DNA of 23,532 nucleotides. Origin: DASWIP01 sp036397635. GTDB lineage: Bacteria > Actinomycetota > AC-67. The notes under the pieces were generated by a model. It did not search any database and had not been told where the DNA came from. It saw only the letters and a list, made by a program, of their open reading frames with translations. Position numbers and translations under genes: made by a program. The DNA is taken from positions 1 to 23,532 of the forward strand of contig DASWIP010000075.1 of assembly GCA_036397635.1 (NCBI GenBank). The letters are read 5' to 3'. Of the stretch, positions 14,677 through 21,888 are shown piece by piece. Every line of letters starts with the position of its first letter. Positions within the stretch are counted from its first letter, which is position 1.

Positions 14677-15125
14677 TGCGCGCGGTCGTCCAGCGCGTGG
14701 CGCGCGCTTCCGTTTCCGTCGACGGCAGGATGATCTCGGCGATAGGTCCCGGACTGCTCGTCCTGGTGGGGGTGGCCGGGGGGGACGGTGACCGAGACGC
14801 CGCGTGGCTGGCCGAGAAGATCCGGAACCTGCGCGTCTTCCCCGACGAGGCCGGCGCGATGAACCGGTCGGTCGAGGACGCCGGGGGCGAGGTGCTCGTG
14901 GTGTCCCAGTTCACCTTGCTGGGTGATGCTCGCAAGGGGAGGCGGCCCAGCTTCATCAAGGCGGCTCAGCCTGAGGGGGCCCGACGGCTCTGCGAGCTTG
15001 TCGCGGGTTCGCTCCGGGCCGGCGGCCTTCCCGTCGGCGAGGGATCTTTCGGGGCTCAGATGGCCGTCGAGCTGGTCAACGACGGTCCGGTGACCATCCT
15101 GCTCGACTCGAGCAAGCTCTTCTGA
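14676..15125 (+). CDS. dtd: D-aminoacyl-tRNA deacylase
   Basis: 149 residues, the standard DTD length. It removes D-amino acids (and wrongly charged glycine) from tRNAs, protecting translation. The N-terminus MRAVVQRVARASVSVDG, the SQFTLLGD motif (Ser77-Gln78-Phe79-Thr80) and the cross-subunit Gly-cisPro motif NDGPVT (Gly137-Pro138) are all present. The GTG start at 14676 shares its G with the rel stop (TAGTG), so the two genes are translationally coupled. A rel-dtd pair is common in Gram-positive genomes. Confidence 0.96.
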   Translation: MRAVVQRVARASVSVDGRMISAIGPGLLVLVGVAGGDGDRDAAWLAEKIRNLRVFPDEAGAMNRSVEDAGGEVLVVSQFTLLGDARKGRRPSFIKAAQPEGARRLCELVAGSLRAGGLPVGEGSFGAQMAVELVNDGPVTILLDSSKLF

Positions 15126-15253
15126 ACCCGGCAGAACCCGGGCTATCGCACTTCCTGGCACAATGGGGCGAACCCGCCTCTATCCTCCCTATCCGGGAAA
15201 AGAGGAGAAGCGGGTGAAACGGTCGAATATCCCATCGAGCCTGGAGGTGTGGG
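15126..15253 (+). other. 128-bp leader upstream of the secreted Cys-rich protein, foldable
   Basis: No gene is seen here. ACCCGC (15172-15177) pairs with GCGGGT (15210-15215), and the adjacent CTCT (15178-15181) with AGAG (15201-15204), giving a composite stem with a bulge. CACAAT (15159-15164) is a weak -10 candidate. GGAGG (15243-15247) is the ribosome-binding site of the next gene. I do not recognise a known riboswitch. Confidence 0.35.
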
Positions 15254-16009
15254 ATGCGTCGGAGATCAGCGGGATTCCTCCTCATCGTGGCTGCCGTTGC
15301 AGCGGTGACCCCAGGGCAGGCGGCCGAGCCGCCCTGCGCGCTGGATGCCGAGCTGTGCGCGCCGGCCGACGCCGATGCGTCGTGCAGCGCCGTCGGTCTG
15401 TGGGGGTCCGGGATGCTGGATGTGGCCCACGCCACCACGCTGGTCAAGGACACGGTCTCCGACGAGCGCGATTACCAGAACCCGCATGCGACCGAGTTCG
15501 GGTACCGCACGCCGGCGATGCCCTCGATGGTGCCACCCGAGGCCCAGTTCGACGTCTCGGTGCATCTCGGGGCCGTCGAGTCCTTCTGCCACTCCTATAC
15601 CTTCGAGGGCAACAGCATGATCAAGTCGTGCGGTGGCGCGAAGGTGGGAGAGGCCATCTTCACCATCAACCGCCCCACCAGTCCGAACAAGGTGCGCCTG
15701 GTCGTCGAGGACATGACCACGACCGTATGCCGAGCCGCCGAGCCCGGGTTGCTCGGTCCGGTGTTCGACATGCGCGCCGGCCGGATCGTGCTCGAGGTGG
15801 GGGACGGCGCGTTCCCGATCAACCTGGAGGCACAGCAGGGCACGGTGGTGCCCTTCGGGTCGCCTGACACCTTCCTGGCCATCAACGAGCGCTTCTCGTC
15901 CGGGGCCGTTGGAGGCTGCGCGACCGACGACGTGACGGCCTTGCGGCTGGTCACCGGCGATTCGCAGCTTGTGCTGGGCGGAGCCTCGATCAAGACCTGC
16001 GAGCTCTAG
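15254..16009 (+). CDS. Secreted cysteine-containing protein of unknown function
   Basis: 251 residues starting at ATG 15254, with GGAGG (15243-15247) 6 nt upstream. The N-terminus MRRRSAGFLLIVAAVAAVTP is a Sec signal peptide, cleaved near GQA|A (about residue 23). The mature protein has eight cysteines in scattered pairs, consistent with up to four disulfides outside the cell, and appears mainly beta-rich (for example VRLVVEDMTTTVC, GRIVLEVGDGAFPINLEAQQ). No lipobox, membrane anchor or catalytic motif is seen, and I recognise no family. A second frame across the same DNA lacks these features. The last codons (SIKTCEL) and stop belong to the first unit of a 36-bp tandem repeat. Confidence 0.8.
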   Translation: MRRRSAGFLLIVAAVAAVTPGQAAEPPCALDAELCAPADADASCSAVGLWGSGMLDVAHATTLVKDTVSDERDYQNPHATEFGYRTPAMPSMVPPEAQFDVSVHLGAVESFCHSYTFEGNSMIKSCGGAKVGEAIFTINRPTSPNKVRLVVEDMTTTVCRAAEPGLLGPVFDMRAGRIVLEVGDGAFPINLEAQQGTVVPFGSPDTFLAINERFSSGAVGGCATDDVTALRLVTGDSQLVLGGASIKTCEL

Positions 16010-16092
16010 CCCGCCCGCGCATCGATCAAGACCTGCGAGCTCTGGCCCGCCCGCGCATCGAGCAAACCTGGGAGCTCTCACCCGCTCGAGTG
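15986..16092 (+). repeat. 36-bp tandem repeat, three units, overlapping the 3' end of the secreted-protein gene
   Basis: Units begin at 15986, 16022 and 16058. Units 1 and 2 are nearly identical (TCGATCAAGACCTGCGAGCT ... CCCGCCCGCGCA), differing in the stop region (TAG in unit 1, TGG in unit 2). Unit 3 is diverged and one base shorter. Each contains GAGCTC. Unit 1 encodes the last residues and stop of the upstream CDS. The period is a multiple of three, so the extra copies stay in frame after the stop until TGA at 16091-16093. Confidence 0.9.
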
Positions 16093-16133
16093 AGGACCTC
16101 CGGGAACGGACGGGGGCTCGTGTCCTCCCTTGG

Positions 16134-16139
16134 TAGGAT
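16134..16139 (+). promoter_or_regulatory. Putative -10 box for the MBL-hisS-aspS-rarA gene group
   Basis: TAGGAT lies 9 nt before ATG 16149, which has no ribosome-binding site. The spacing predicts a leaderless or nearly leaderless transcript. No -35 is clear. Confidence 0.4.
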
Positions 16140-16148
16140 GCGCCTTCG

Positions 16149-16823
16149 ATGAGTCTCCAGCGCATCCTCGAGGGCTATACCACCGGCGTGTTCGCCTCGA
16201 ACACGTTCGTGCTGGCCGCGCGCGCGGGCGAGGGCGCCGTGGTCATCGACCCCGGGCAGGACGCGGATGAGCTGATCGCTGAACGGCTGGCGGCGCATGG
16301 GCTGACGCTCGAGGCAGTCCTGCTGACTCACGGCCACGTCGATCACGTCTGGACCGCGGCGGCGGTCGCCGAAGCGGCCGGCGCGCCGGTGTTCCTGCAC
16401 CCTGAGGACCGGTACCTGCTGGACCGACCCGGCGCAGCGATCGGGCTGGGTGCCGACTTCGAGCTGCGCACGCCCGAGCAGGTCGAGGATCTGCACGACG
16501 AGCAGCGCTTGAGCTTCGGCGGTGTCGGCATCGAGGTGCGGCACACGCCGGGTCACACGCCCGGCCACTGCGTGTTCCTCACCGACGGGATCCTGATCTC
16601 CGGCGACCTGATCTTCCAGGGCTCGGTGGGGCGGACCGACTTCCCGCGCGGGTCTTTCGACGATCTGATGGATTCGATCCGCCGGGTCGTGCTGCCGCTG
16701 GAAGACGAGATCGTGATCCTGCCCGGCCACGGAGCCGAGACCACGGTGGGGATCGAGCGACGGACCAACCCGTTCGTCGTCGCCGACGCGTCCGGCGACC
16801 TGCCGAAGCTCCTGGGCCTATGA
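16149..16823 (+). CDS. Metallo-beta-lactamase-fold hydrolase (glyoxalase II-like)
   Basis: 224 residues with a complete MBL metal site. THGHVDH gives His61, His63, Asp65 and His66; His136 lies in HTPGHTPGH; Asp153 is in SGDLIFQGSVGRTDFP; and His194 is in ILPGHG. The GRTDFPRGSFDDLM segment resembles the short glyoxalase II-type (YcbL-like) hydrolases, which cleave thioesters such as S-lactoylglutathione or analogues. Actinobacteria usually lack glutathione, so the physiological thiol ester is uncertain. ATG 16149 has no ribosome-binding site but a nearby -10 box. The stop overlaps hisS ATG (ATGA, 16820-16823). A hydrolase of this type ahead of hisS is a recurrent actinobacterial arrangement. 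Confidence 0.9.
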   Translation: MSLQRILEGYTTGVFASNTFVLAARAGEGAVVIDPGQDADELIAERLAAHGLTLEAVLLTHGHVDHVWTAAAVAEAAGAPVFLHPEDRYLLDRPGAAIGLGADFELRTPEQVEDLHDEQRLSFGGVGIEVRHTPGHTPGHCVFLTDGILISGDLIFQGSVGRTDFPRGSFDDLMDSIRRVVLPLEDEIVILPGHGAETTVGIERRTNPFVVADASGDLPKLLGL

Positions 16824-18121
16824 AGCCGCCGCGCGGCACCCAGGACCTGCTGCCGCCGTTCTCCCAGCGTTTCCAGATCCACGAGCGCACAGGCGGCGAG
16901 CTGTTCGAGCGCGCGGGCTATCGCCGCATCATCACGCCGATGTTCGAGGACACCACGCTGTTCGTGCGCGGCGTGGGTGAAGGCAGCGACATCGTGAACA
17001 AGGAGATGTACACGTTCACGGACCGAAGCGATAACTCGCTGACGCTGCGCCCGGAGGGGACGGCGCCGGTGATCCGCGCGATCATCTCGCACAGCTTGTG
17101 GGAGGAGGGACTGCCCATCAAGCTGTGGTACTCGGCTGCGATGTTTCGGTACGACCGGCCGCAGAAGGGCCGATACCGGCAGCATCACCAGTTGGGGATC
17201 GAGGTGGTCGGCAGCGACGATCCCGCCGTCGACGCCGAGGTGCTCTGGATCGGCCGGGAGATGCTGCGCAACGCCGGGATCACAGACGCCACGTTGCTGC
17301 TCAACAGCATCGGCGACCCGCGCCACGAGGGATGCCGCACCGAGTATGGGCCCGAGCTGCGCGCGTTCCTCGAGCAGCACCGCGATGAGCTCGACGGAGA
17401 CTGCCGGCGCCGGATGGACACCAACCCGTTGCGGGTATTCGACTGCAAAGTGCCGCGCGACCAGGAGATCTTGGCGAAGGCGCCCACCATCGACGGCTTC
17501 CTGTGTGCGGCCTGCTCCGAGCATTTCGAGACCGTGCAGGGGTATCTGAAGGATCTGCAGGTTCCGTTCACGCTCGAGCCGCGTCTGGTGCGGGGGCTCG
17601 ACTATTACACGCGCACTACCTTCGAGTTCCAGACGTCGATGCTGGAAGCGGCCCAGAACACGGTGTGCGGCGGCGGTCGCTACGACCTCCTGTCCCAGCA
17701 GCTCGGCGGCCCCGACCTGCCCGGCATCGGCTTCGGATCGGGCATCGAGCGCGTGCTGCTCGCGCAGGAGGCAGCAGGGACCGGGGTCGCCTCAGGGCTA
17801 CTCGACTGCTTCATCATCCCCGTGTCGGGCGGTCAGGTGTCGGCCGCGCTGACGCTCGCGGCATCGATGCGGTCGACGGGGACGCGGGTCGACCTCGCAG
17901 TTGGGGAGCGCAGTGTGAAGGCACACATGAAGCACGCGAACCGGCTGGGCGCGCGGTACGCGGTCATCATCGGACCCGACGAGCAGGCGCGCGACGAGGT
18001 CACGCTCAAGGACATGACCACCGGCGAGCAGCGCGCGGTGGCTCGTGACCAGGTTGCGACCGCGGTTGCTTCCGGTCACGCTATCGGCGTCGCGGTCGAC
18101 GAGGGAGGAAACACCGCATGA
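16820..18121 (+). CDS. hisS: Histidyl-tRNA synthetase
   Basis: 433 residues, a class II synthetase that charges tRNA-His. The N-terminus PPRGTQDLLPP is the HisRS hallmark. Motif 2 runs from LTLRPEGTAPVIRA (Arg77) to FRYDRPQKGRYRQHHQLGIE. The histidine-specific loop RGLDYYTRTTFEF covers residues 258-270. Motif 3 is GIGFGSGIERVLL. A C-terminal anticodon-binding domain completes the chain (FIIPVSGGQVSAALTLA to the end). The ATG overlaps the upstream stop and its own stop overlaps aspS ATG (ATGA, 18118-18121), so the tRNA synthetases are expressed together. Confidence 0.97.
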   Translation: MKPPRGTQDLLPPFSQRFQIHERTGGELFERAGYRRIITPMFEDTTLFVRGVGEGSDIVNKEMYTFTDRSDNSLTLRPEGTAPVIRAIISHSLWEEGLPIKLWYSAAMFRYDRPQKGRYRQHHQLGIEVVGSDDPAVDAEVLWIGREMLRNAGITDATLLLNSIGDPRHEGCRTEYGPELRAFLEQHRDELDGDCRRRMDTNPLRVFDCKVPRDQEILAKAPTIDGFLCAACSEHFETVQGYLKDLQVPFTLEPRLVRGLDYYTRTTFEFQTSMLEAAQNTVCGGGRYDLLSQQLGGPDLPGIGFGSGIERVLLAQEAAGTGVASGLLDCFIIPVSGGQVSAALTLAASMRSTGTRVDLAVGERSVKAHMKHANRLGARYAVIIGPDEQARDEVTLKDMTTGEQRAVARDQVATAVASGHAIGVAVDEGGNTA

Positions 18122-19875
18122 TGCGGACACATCGCTGCGGCGAGTTGCGGGCGGAGGACGCGGGGCGGGAGGTGACGCTCGCGGGTTGGGTGCATCACCG
18201 TCGCGATCACGGCAAGGTCATCTTCATCGACCTCCGCGACGCCTCCGGACCCGTGCAGGTGGTCTTCCACCCAGACGACGCGCTCGAGGCGACCCAGGTT
18301 GCCGAGGACATGCAGCGCGAGTACTGCGTGCGCGTCACCGGCGAGGTGGTGCGTCGCAAGCCGGGCAGCGAGAACCCGAAGCTGGCGACCGGAGAGGTCG
18401 AGCTCGCTGCTCGATCGGCGGAGATCCTGGCGGAGTCGGAGACGCCGCCGTTCGTGATCGAGGACGGCGTCGACGCCGACGAGCAGGTTCGCCTCCGCTA
18501 CCGGTACCTCGACCTGCGTCGCCCCGAGATGCAAGCGGCGCTCCGCCTGCGCGCGCAGGTGGTCTCGGAGATCCGCTCGTTCCTGGACGAGCGCGGCTTC
18601 GTCGAGATCGAGACCCCGATCCTGTTCAAGGCTACGCCGGAGGGCGCACGCGACTTCCTGGTGCCGTCGCGGCTGCAGCCGGGCAAGTTCTTCGCGCTGC
18701 CGCAGTCCCCGCAGATCCTCAAGCAGCTGTTGATGGTTTCGGGTTTCGATCGCTACTACCAGATCGCGCGGTGCTTCCGCGACGAGGACCTGCGCGCCGA
18801 CCGCCAGCCCGAGTTCACGCAGCTCGACCTGGAGATGAGCTTCGTCGAGCGCGAGGACGTGCTCGAGCTGACCGAGCAGCTGTACGTGCACCTGTGGCGC
18901 GAGTGCATCGGCGCCGAGCTGCCGCAGCCGTTCCCGCGGATCGGCTACGCGGAGGCGATCCGTCGGTTCGGCACCGATCACGTGGACATGCGCTACGGCA
19001 TGGAGCTGACCGACGTCGCGGAGATCTTCGCCGACACGGGCCTCGGCATCTTCCGCAAAGCCGTGGGATCCGGCGGCGTCATGCGCGCGATCGGTGTCCC
19101 CGGGTGGCCCGACATGAACGACTCGCAGCTCAAGCGCTACGAGCGACAGGCGATGGAGCGCGGCGCCAAGGGCCTGGCGTGGATCATCTTCAAAGATGGA
19201 GGCGAGGTTCATTCGCCGCTGCAGAAGCATCTGTCCGCCGCCGAGATCGACGGCCTTCAGAAGGCGCTCGGCATCGGCCCGGGCGACGTCGCGTTCCTGA
19301 TGGCCGACGATGCCGTCGTCGTCAACCCGGTGCTCGGGGCGTTGCGGATGGAGGTCGCTCGCGATCACGACCACATCGCGAAGGAGCCCTGGGCGCCATG
19401 CTGGGTGATCGACTACCCCTATTTCGAGCAAGGGGACGACGGCGCCTGGCAGCCGATCCACCATCCGTTCACCATGCCGTCGGAAGACTGGGGGAGCGGT
19501 GAACCCGACTACCACACCCTGAGAGCCGAGGCATACGACATCGTGATCAACGGTGTCGAGCTCGCCTCGGGCAGTATCCGTATCCACCGGCCCGATCTGC
19601 AGCAGCGGGTCTTCGACGCGCTCGGGATCGACCCCGAGACCGCGCGCGACCGGTTCGGGTTCCTCCTGGAGGCCTTCCGGTACGGCCCGCCGCCGCACGG
19701 CGGGATCGCGCCCGGGATCGATCGCACGGTGATGGTGATGGCCGGCACCGAGAACATCCGCGATGTGATCGCGTTCCCGAAGACGCAGTCGGGCAGCGAC
19801 CTTCTCGCCGGCGCCCCCAGCGACGTCGACGCGACGGCGCTGCGCGAGCTGGGATTGCGTATCGTCGAGCCGTGA
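18118..19875 (+). CDS. aspS: Aspartyl-tRNA synthetase, probably non-discriminating (Asp/Asn)
   Basis: 585 residues, bacterial type, with an N-terminal OB-fold anticodon domain, a class II core and an inserted GAD domain. Core motifs are FRDEDLRADRQPEFTQLD (motif 2) and the motif 3 region APGIDR (Gly533-Arg536), then FPKTQSGSDLLAGAPS. ATG 18118 is favoured over ATG 18121 because GAGGGAGG (18101-18108) lies 9 nt before it. His31 (in RRDHG) and Gly83 match positions that, from memory, mark non-discriminating enzymes such as that of Pseudomonas aeruginosa, which also charge tRNA-Asn with Asp for later amidation by GatCAB. The stop overlaps rarA GTG. Confidence 0.96.
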   Translation: MMRTHRCGELRAEDAGREVTLAGWVHHRRDHGKVIFIDLRDASGPVQVVFHPDDALEATQVAEDMQREYCVRVTGEVVRRKPGSENPKLATGEVELAARSAEILAESETPPFVIEDGVDADEQVRLRYRYLDLRRPEMQAALRLRAQVVSEIRSFLDERGFVEIETPILFKATPEGARDFLVPSRLQPGKFFALPQSPQILKQLLMVSGFDRYYQIARCFRDEDLRADRQPEFTQLDLEMSFVEREDVLELTEQLYVHLWRECIGAELPQPFPRIGYAEAIRRFGTDHVDMRYGMELTDVAEIFADTGLGIFRKAVGSGGVMRAIGVPGWPDMNDSQLKRYERQAMERGAKGLAWIIFKDGGEVHSPLQKHLSAAEIDGLQKALGIGPGDVAFLMADDAVVVNPVLGALRMEVARDHDHIAKEPWAPCWVIDYPYFEQGDDGAWQPIHHPFTMPSEDWGSGEPDYHTLRAEAYDIVINGVELASGSIRIHRPDLQQRVFDALGIDPETARDRFGFLLEAFRYGPPPHGGIAPGIDRTVMVMAGTENIRDVIAFPKTQSGSDLLAGAPSDVDATALRELGLRIVEP

Positions 19876-21218
19876 GCCCTCGCCGGCCGCCCGCACAGGG
19901 GTCGAGCCTGTTCGGCCCGGGCCACGACCAAAGCCGGGCTATCGATGCGGGATCCGATGCGCCGCTGGCCGCGCGCATGCGGCCGCGGACGCTCGACGAG
20001 TACCTGGGCCAGGAGCACCTGCTCGCGCCGGGGTCGGTTCTGCGCACGATCATCGAGCAGGACCGTCTCCGCTCGATCCTGCTGTACGGGCCGGCGGGGA
20101 CGGGCAAGACTTCGCTCGCGGCACTGATCGCGAACTCGACCAGCGCGGAGTTCGTGCAGCTCTCGGCGGTGACGGCAGGCGTGGCCGATGTCCGCCGCGT
20201 CGTCGAACAGGGCAAGGAGCGGCTGCGCGCGGTGGGGCGTCGTACGGTCATGTTCATCGATGAGGTGCATCGGTTCTCGAAGGCCCAGCAAGATGCGCTG
20301 CTGCCCGGCGTGGAAGCCGGCTGGGTCGTCTTCATCGGCGCGACCACAGAGAACCCGTTCTTCAGCGTGATCGGTCCGCTGCTCTCGCGGTCGACGCTGT
20401 TCCGGCTCGAGCCGCTCGGGGACGAGCAGCTCGCCGAGATCGTGCGGCGAGCGGTGGACGATGAACGTGGCTTGGCCGGTGCGGTAGTGGTGGCCGGCGA
20501 CGCGCTCGAGGCGATCGTGTCGCGCGGTGAGGGCGACGCGCGCATCGCGCTCAACGCGCTCGAGGCGGCGGCCGAGCGCGCGGCGGCGCGCGGCGACCAG
20601 ACGGTCACGGCCGCCGATGTCGCCGACGCGATGCGTCAGCGCTACCTCCGCTACGACCGTGCCGGCGATCAGCACTACGACATCGTCAGCGCTTTCATCA
20701 AGTCGATGCGAGCATCCGACCCCGACGCGGCGGTCGCGTGGCTGGTTCGCATGATCGAGGCGGGTGAGGACCCACGCTTCATCGCGCGCCGATTGGTGAT
20801 CTTCGCCTCCGAGGACATCGGCGTCGCCGATCACGAGGCACTGCAGGTCGCGACCGCGGCGGGGCAGGCCGTCGAGCTGGTCGGGCTGCCCGAAGCGGCG
20901 ATCAACCTCACGCACGCGACCGTCGCGCTCGCGCTCGCACCGAAATCAAACGCGGTGATCCGCGCGCTGGGCGCGGCGCAGGCCGACCTCGAACGCGCCG
21001 GCCGAGGAGAGGTGCCGGCGCATCTGCGCGACGCGCACTATCCCGGCGCGCGCGCGCTTGGCCACGGCGAGGGATATCAGTATCCTCACGACCACCCCGG
21101 CGGCCGGGTCGATCAGACCGTGATGCCGGTGGGGTTCGAGGATCGTACGTATTGGGAGCCGGAGCCGGATCTCCCCGAACGCCGACGGCGCGCGCGAGGG
21201 GAGGAGGGGGAACGATGA
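19872..21218 (+). CDS. rarA: Replication-associated recombination protein RarA (MgsA)
   Basis: A 448-residue AAA+ ATPase of the RarA/MgsA/WRNIP1 family, acting at stalled forks and single-strand gaps. Features in order: RMRPRTLDEYLGQEHLLAPG; Walker A YGPAGTGKTS (Lys79); Walker B FIDEVHRFSKAQQDALL (Asp130, Glu131); GATTENPFFSVIGPLLSR; and the family-specific C-terminal part with DQHYDIVSAFIKSMRASDPD, FASEDIGVADHEAL and the terminal YPHDHPGG segment. The GTG start at 19872 overlaps the aspS stop (GTGA). The C-terminus has a basic/acidic extension (RRRRARGEEGER) that contains the ribosome-binding site of the next gene. Confidence 0.96.
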   Translation: MSPRRPPAQGSSLFGPGHDQSRAIDAGSDAPLAARMRPRTLDEYLGQEHLLAPGSVLRTIIEQDRLRSILLYGPAGTGKTSLAALIANSTSAEFVQLSAVTAGVADVRRVVEQGKERLRAVGRRTVMFIDEVHRFSKAQQDALLPGVEAGWVVFIGATTENPFFSVIGPLLSRSTLFRLEPLGDEQLAEIVRRAVDDERGLAGAVVVAGDALEAIVSRGEGDARIALNALEAAAERAAARGDQTVTAADVADAMRQRYLRYDRAGDQHYDIVSAFIKSMRASDPDAAVAWLVRMIEAGEDPRFIARRLVIFASEDIGVADHEALQVATAAGQAVELVGLPEAAINLTHATVALALAPKSNAVIRALGAAQADLERAGRGEVPAHLRDAHYPGARALGHGEGYQYPHDHPGGRVDQTVMPVGFEDRTYWEPEPDLPERRRRARGEEGER

Positions 21219-21592
21219 CGCAGGTGCTCGCGCTGACGGCACGCGACTGGGCCATGGTCGCGCTGCTCGCCGCCGCCGCGCTGGTGCTGTTCGTCATCGC
21301 CGTGGTGATCTCGAACCTCTACAACGTCGTGTCGAGCATCAACAGGATGGTGCGGGGTATCACCGACGAGACCCTGCCGGTGATCAACGAGGTCGGCGGC
21401 ACCGTGCGCGGTGTCAACAAGCAGCTTGAGCGCGCCGATGCGATCACCGGCTCGATCCAGCGCGTGGTTCAGAACGTCGAGATCATCTCGGAGACCGTGC
21501 AGGCGACCGTGACGAACCCCTTGGTGAAGGCGCTGGCCTTTTTCGCCGGGGCGCGCCGAGCCGGCCGCAAGATGCGGAAGCAGGACGACTGA
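21215..21592 (+). CDS. DUF948-like small membrane protein
   Basis: 125 residues from ATG 21215, which overlaps the rarA stop (ATGA) and follows a purine-rich GGGGAGGAGGGGG tract (21198-21210). One N-terminal membrane helix (about residues 13-34) is followed by an amphipathic helical stretch with regularly spaced Val/Ile/Asn (SSINRMVRGITDETLPVINE, RGVNKQLERADAITGSIQRV), the pattern of DUF948 proteins. The C-terminus is basic (RRAGRKMRKQDD). The molecular function of the family is unknown; members sit beside alaS in many actinobacteria. The stop shares a base with the next ATG. Confidence 0.8.
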   Translation: MTQVLALTARDWAMVALLAAAALVLFVIAVVISNLYNVVSSINRMVRGITDETLPVINEVGGTVRGVNKQLERADAITGSIQRVVQNVEIISETVQATVTNPLVKALAFFAGARRAGRKMRKQDD

Positions 21593-21834
21593 TGTTCAAG
21601 CGCTTGTTCTGGGCCCTGATCGGCATCGGCCTCGGCGCTGTGATCGGGATGGCGGTCGTTCGGTGGGCGGGTCAGACCAAGCAGCGCTATGCGCCGCCCA
21701 ACCTCGCGCGCGAGGCAGCGGGACGCTTCGCCGGGCTGCGCGACAGGGTCAGGGACGCGATCGAAGCCGGCGCCGAGGAGATGGTCGTGCGCGAAGCCGA
21801 GCTGCGGTCCGAGATCGGTCTAACGCCCCGATAG
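21592..21834 (+). CDS. Small single-pass membrane protein before alaS
   Basis: 80 residues starting at ATG 21592, which uses the last base of the upstream TGA. The N-terminal helix (MFKRLFWALIGIGLGAVIGM) is membrane-spanning, followed by a soluble helical part (EAAGRFAGLRDRVRDAIEAG) and a charged end. Position and topology match the small protein found between the DUF948 gene and alaS in Streptomyces and relatives (I recall DUF6167), but the assignment rests on context. Function is unknown. It ends a chain of six overlapping genes. Confidence 0.75.
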   Translation: MFKRLFWALIGIGLGAVIGMAVVRWAGQTKQRYAPPNLAREAAGRFAGLRDRVRDAIEAGAEEMVVREAELRSEIGLTPR

Positions 21835-21873
21835 CTGCTCGGATAGGCTCCGCGCCTCGCGGTCGGAGGCCGG

Positions 21874-21888
21874 TAGGATACGGCCCCG
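21874..21888 (+). promoter_or_regulatory. Putative leaderless promoter of alaS
   Basis: TAGGAT (21874-21879) lies 8 nt before the alaS GTG at 21888, so the predicted start is at or within 2 nt of the initiation codon. No ribosome-binding site is present. A second TAnnnT box, TAGGCT (21844-21849), lies 25 bp upstream. Confidence 0.45.

Noticed and set aside
15163..15867. 234-codon + strand frame overlapping the secreted protein in another frame
   Set aside because: It is Arg/Gly-rich without domain or signal, whereas the 15254 frame has a ribosome-binding site, a signal peptide and balanced composition.
15986..16092. Short repeats considered as a CRISPR array
   Set aside because: The units are directly adjacent with no spacers, and the first is coding. 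This is a tandem duplication, not repeat-spacer architecture.
18076..19896. 606-codon open frame on the minus strand opposite aspS
   Set aside because: aspS on the + strand has all class II motifs across the same interval. The antisense translation has no recognisable domain and reflects third-position GC bias.
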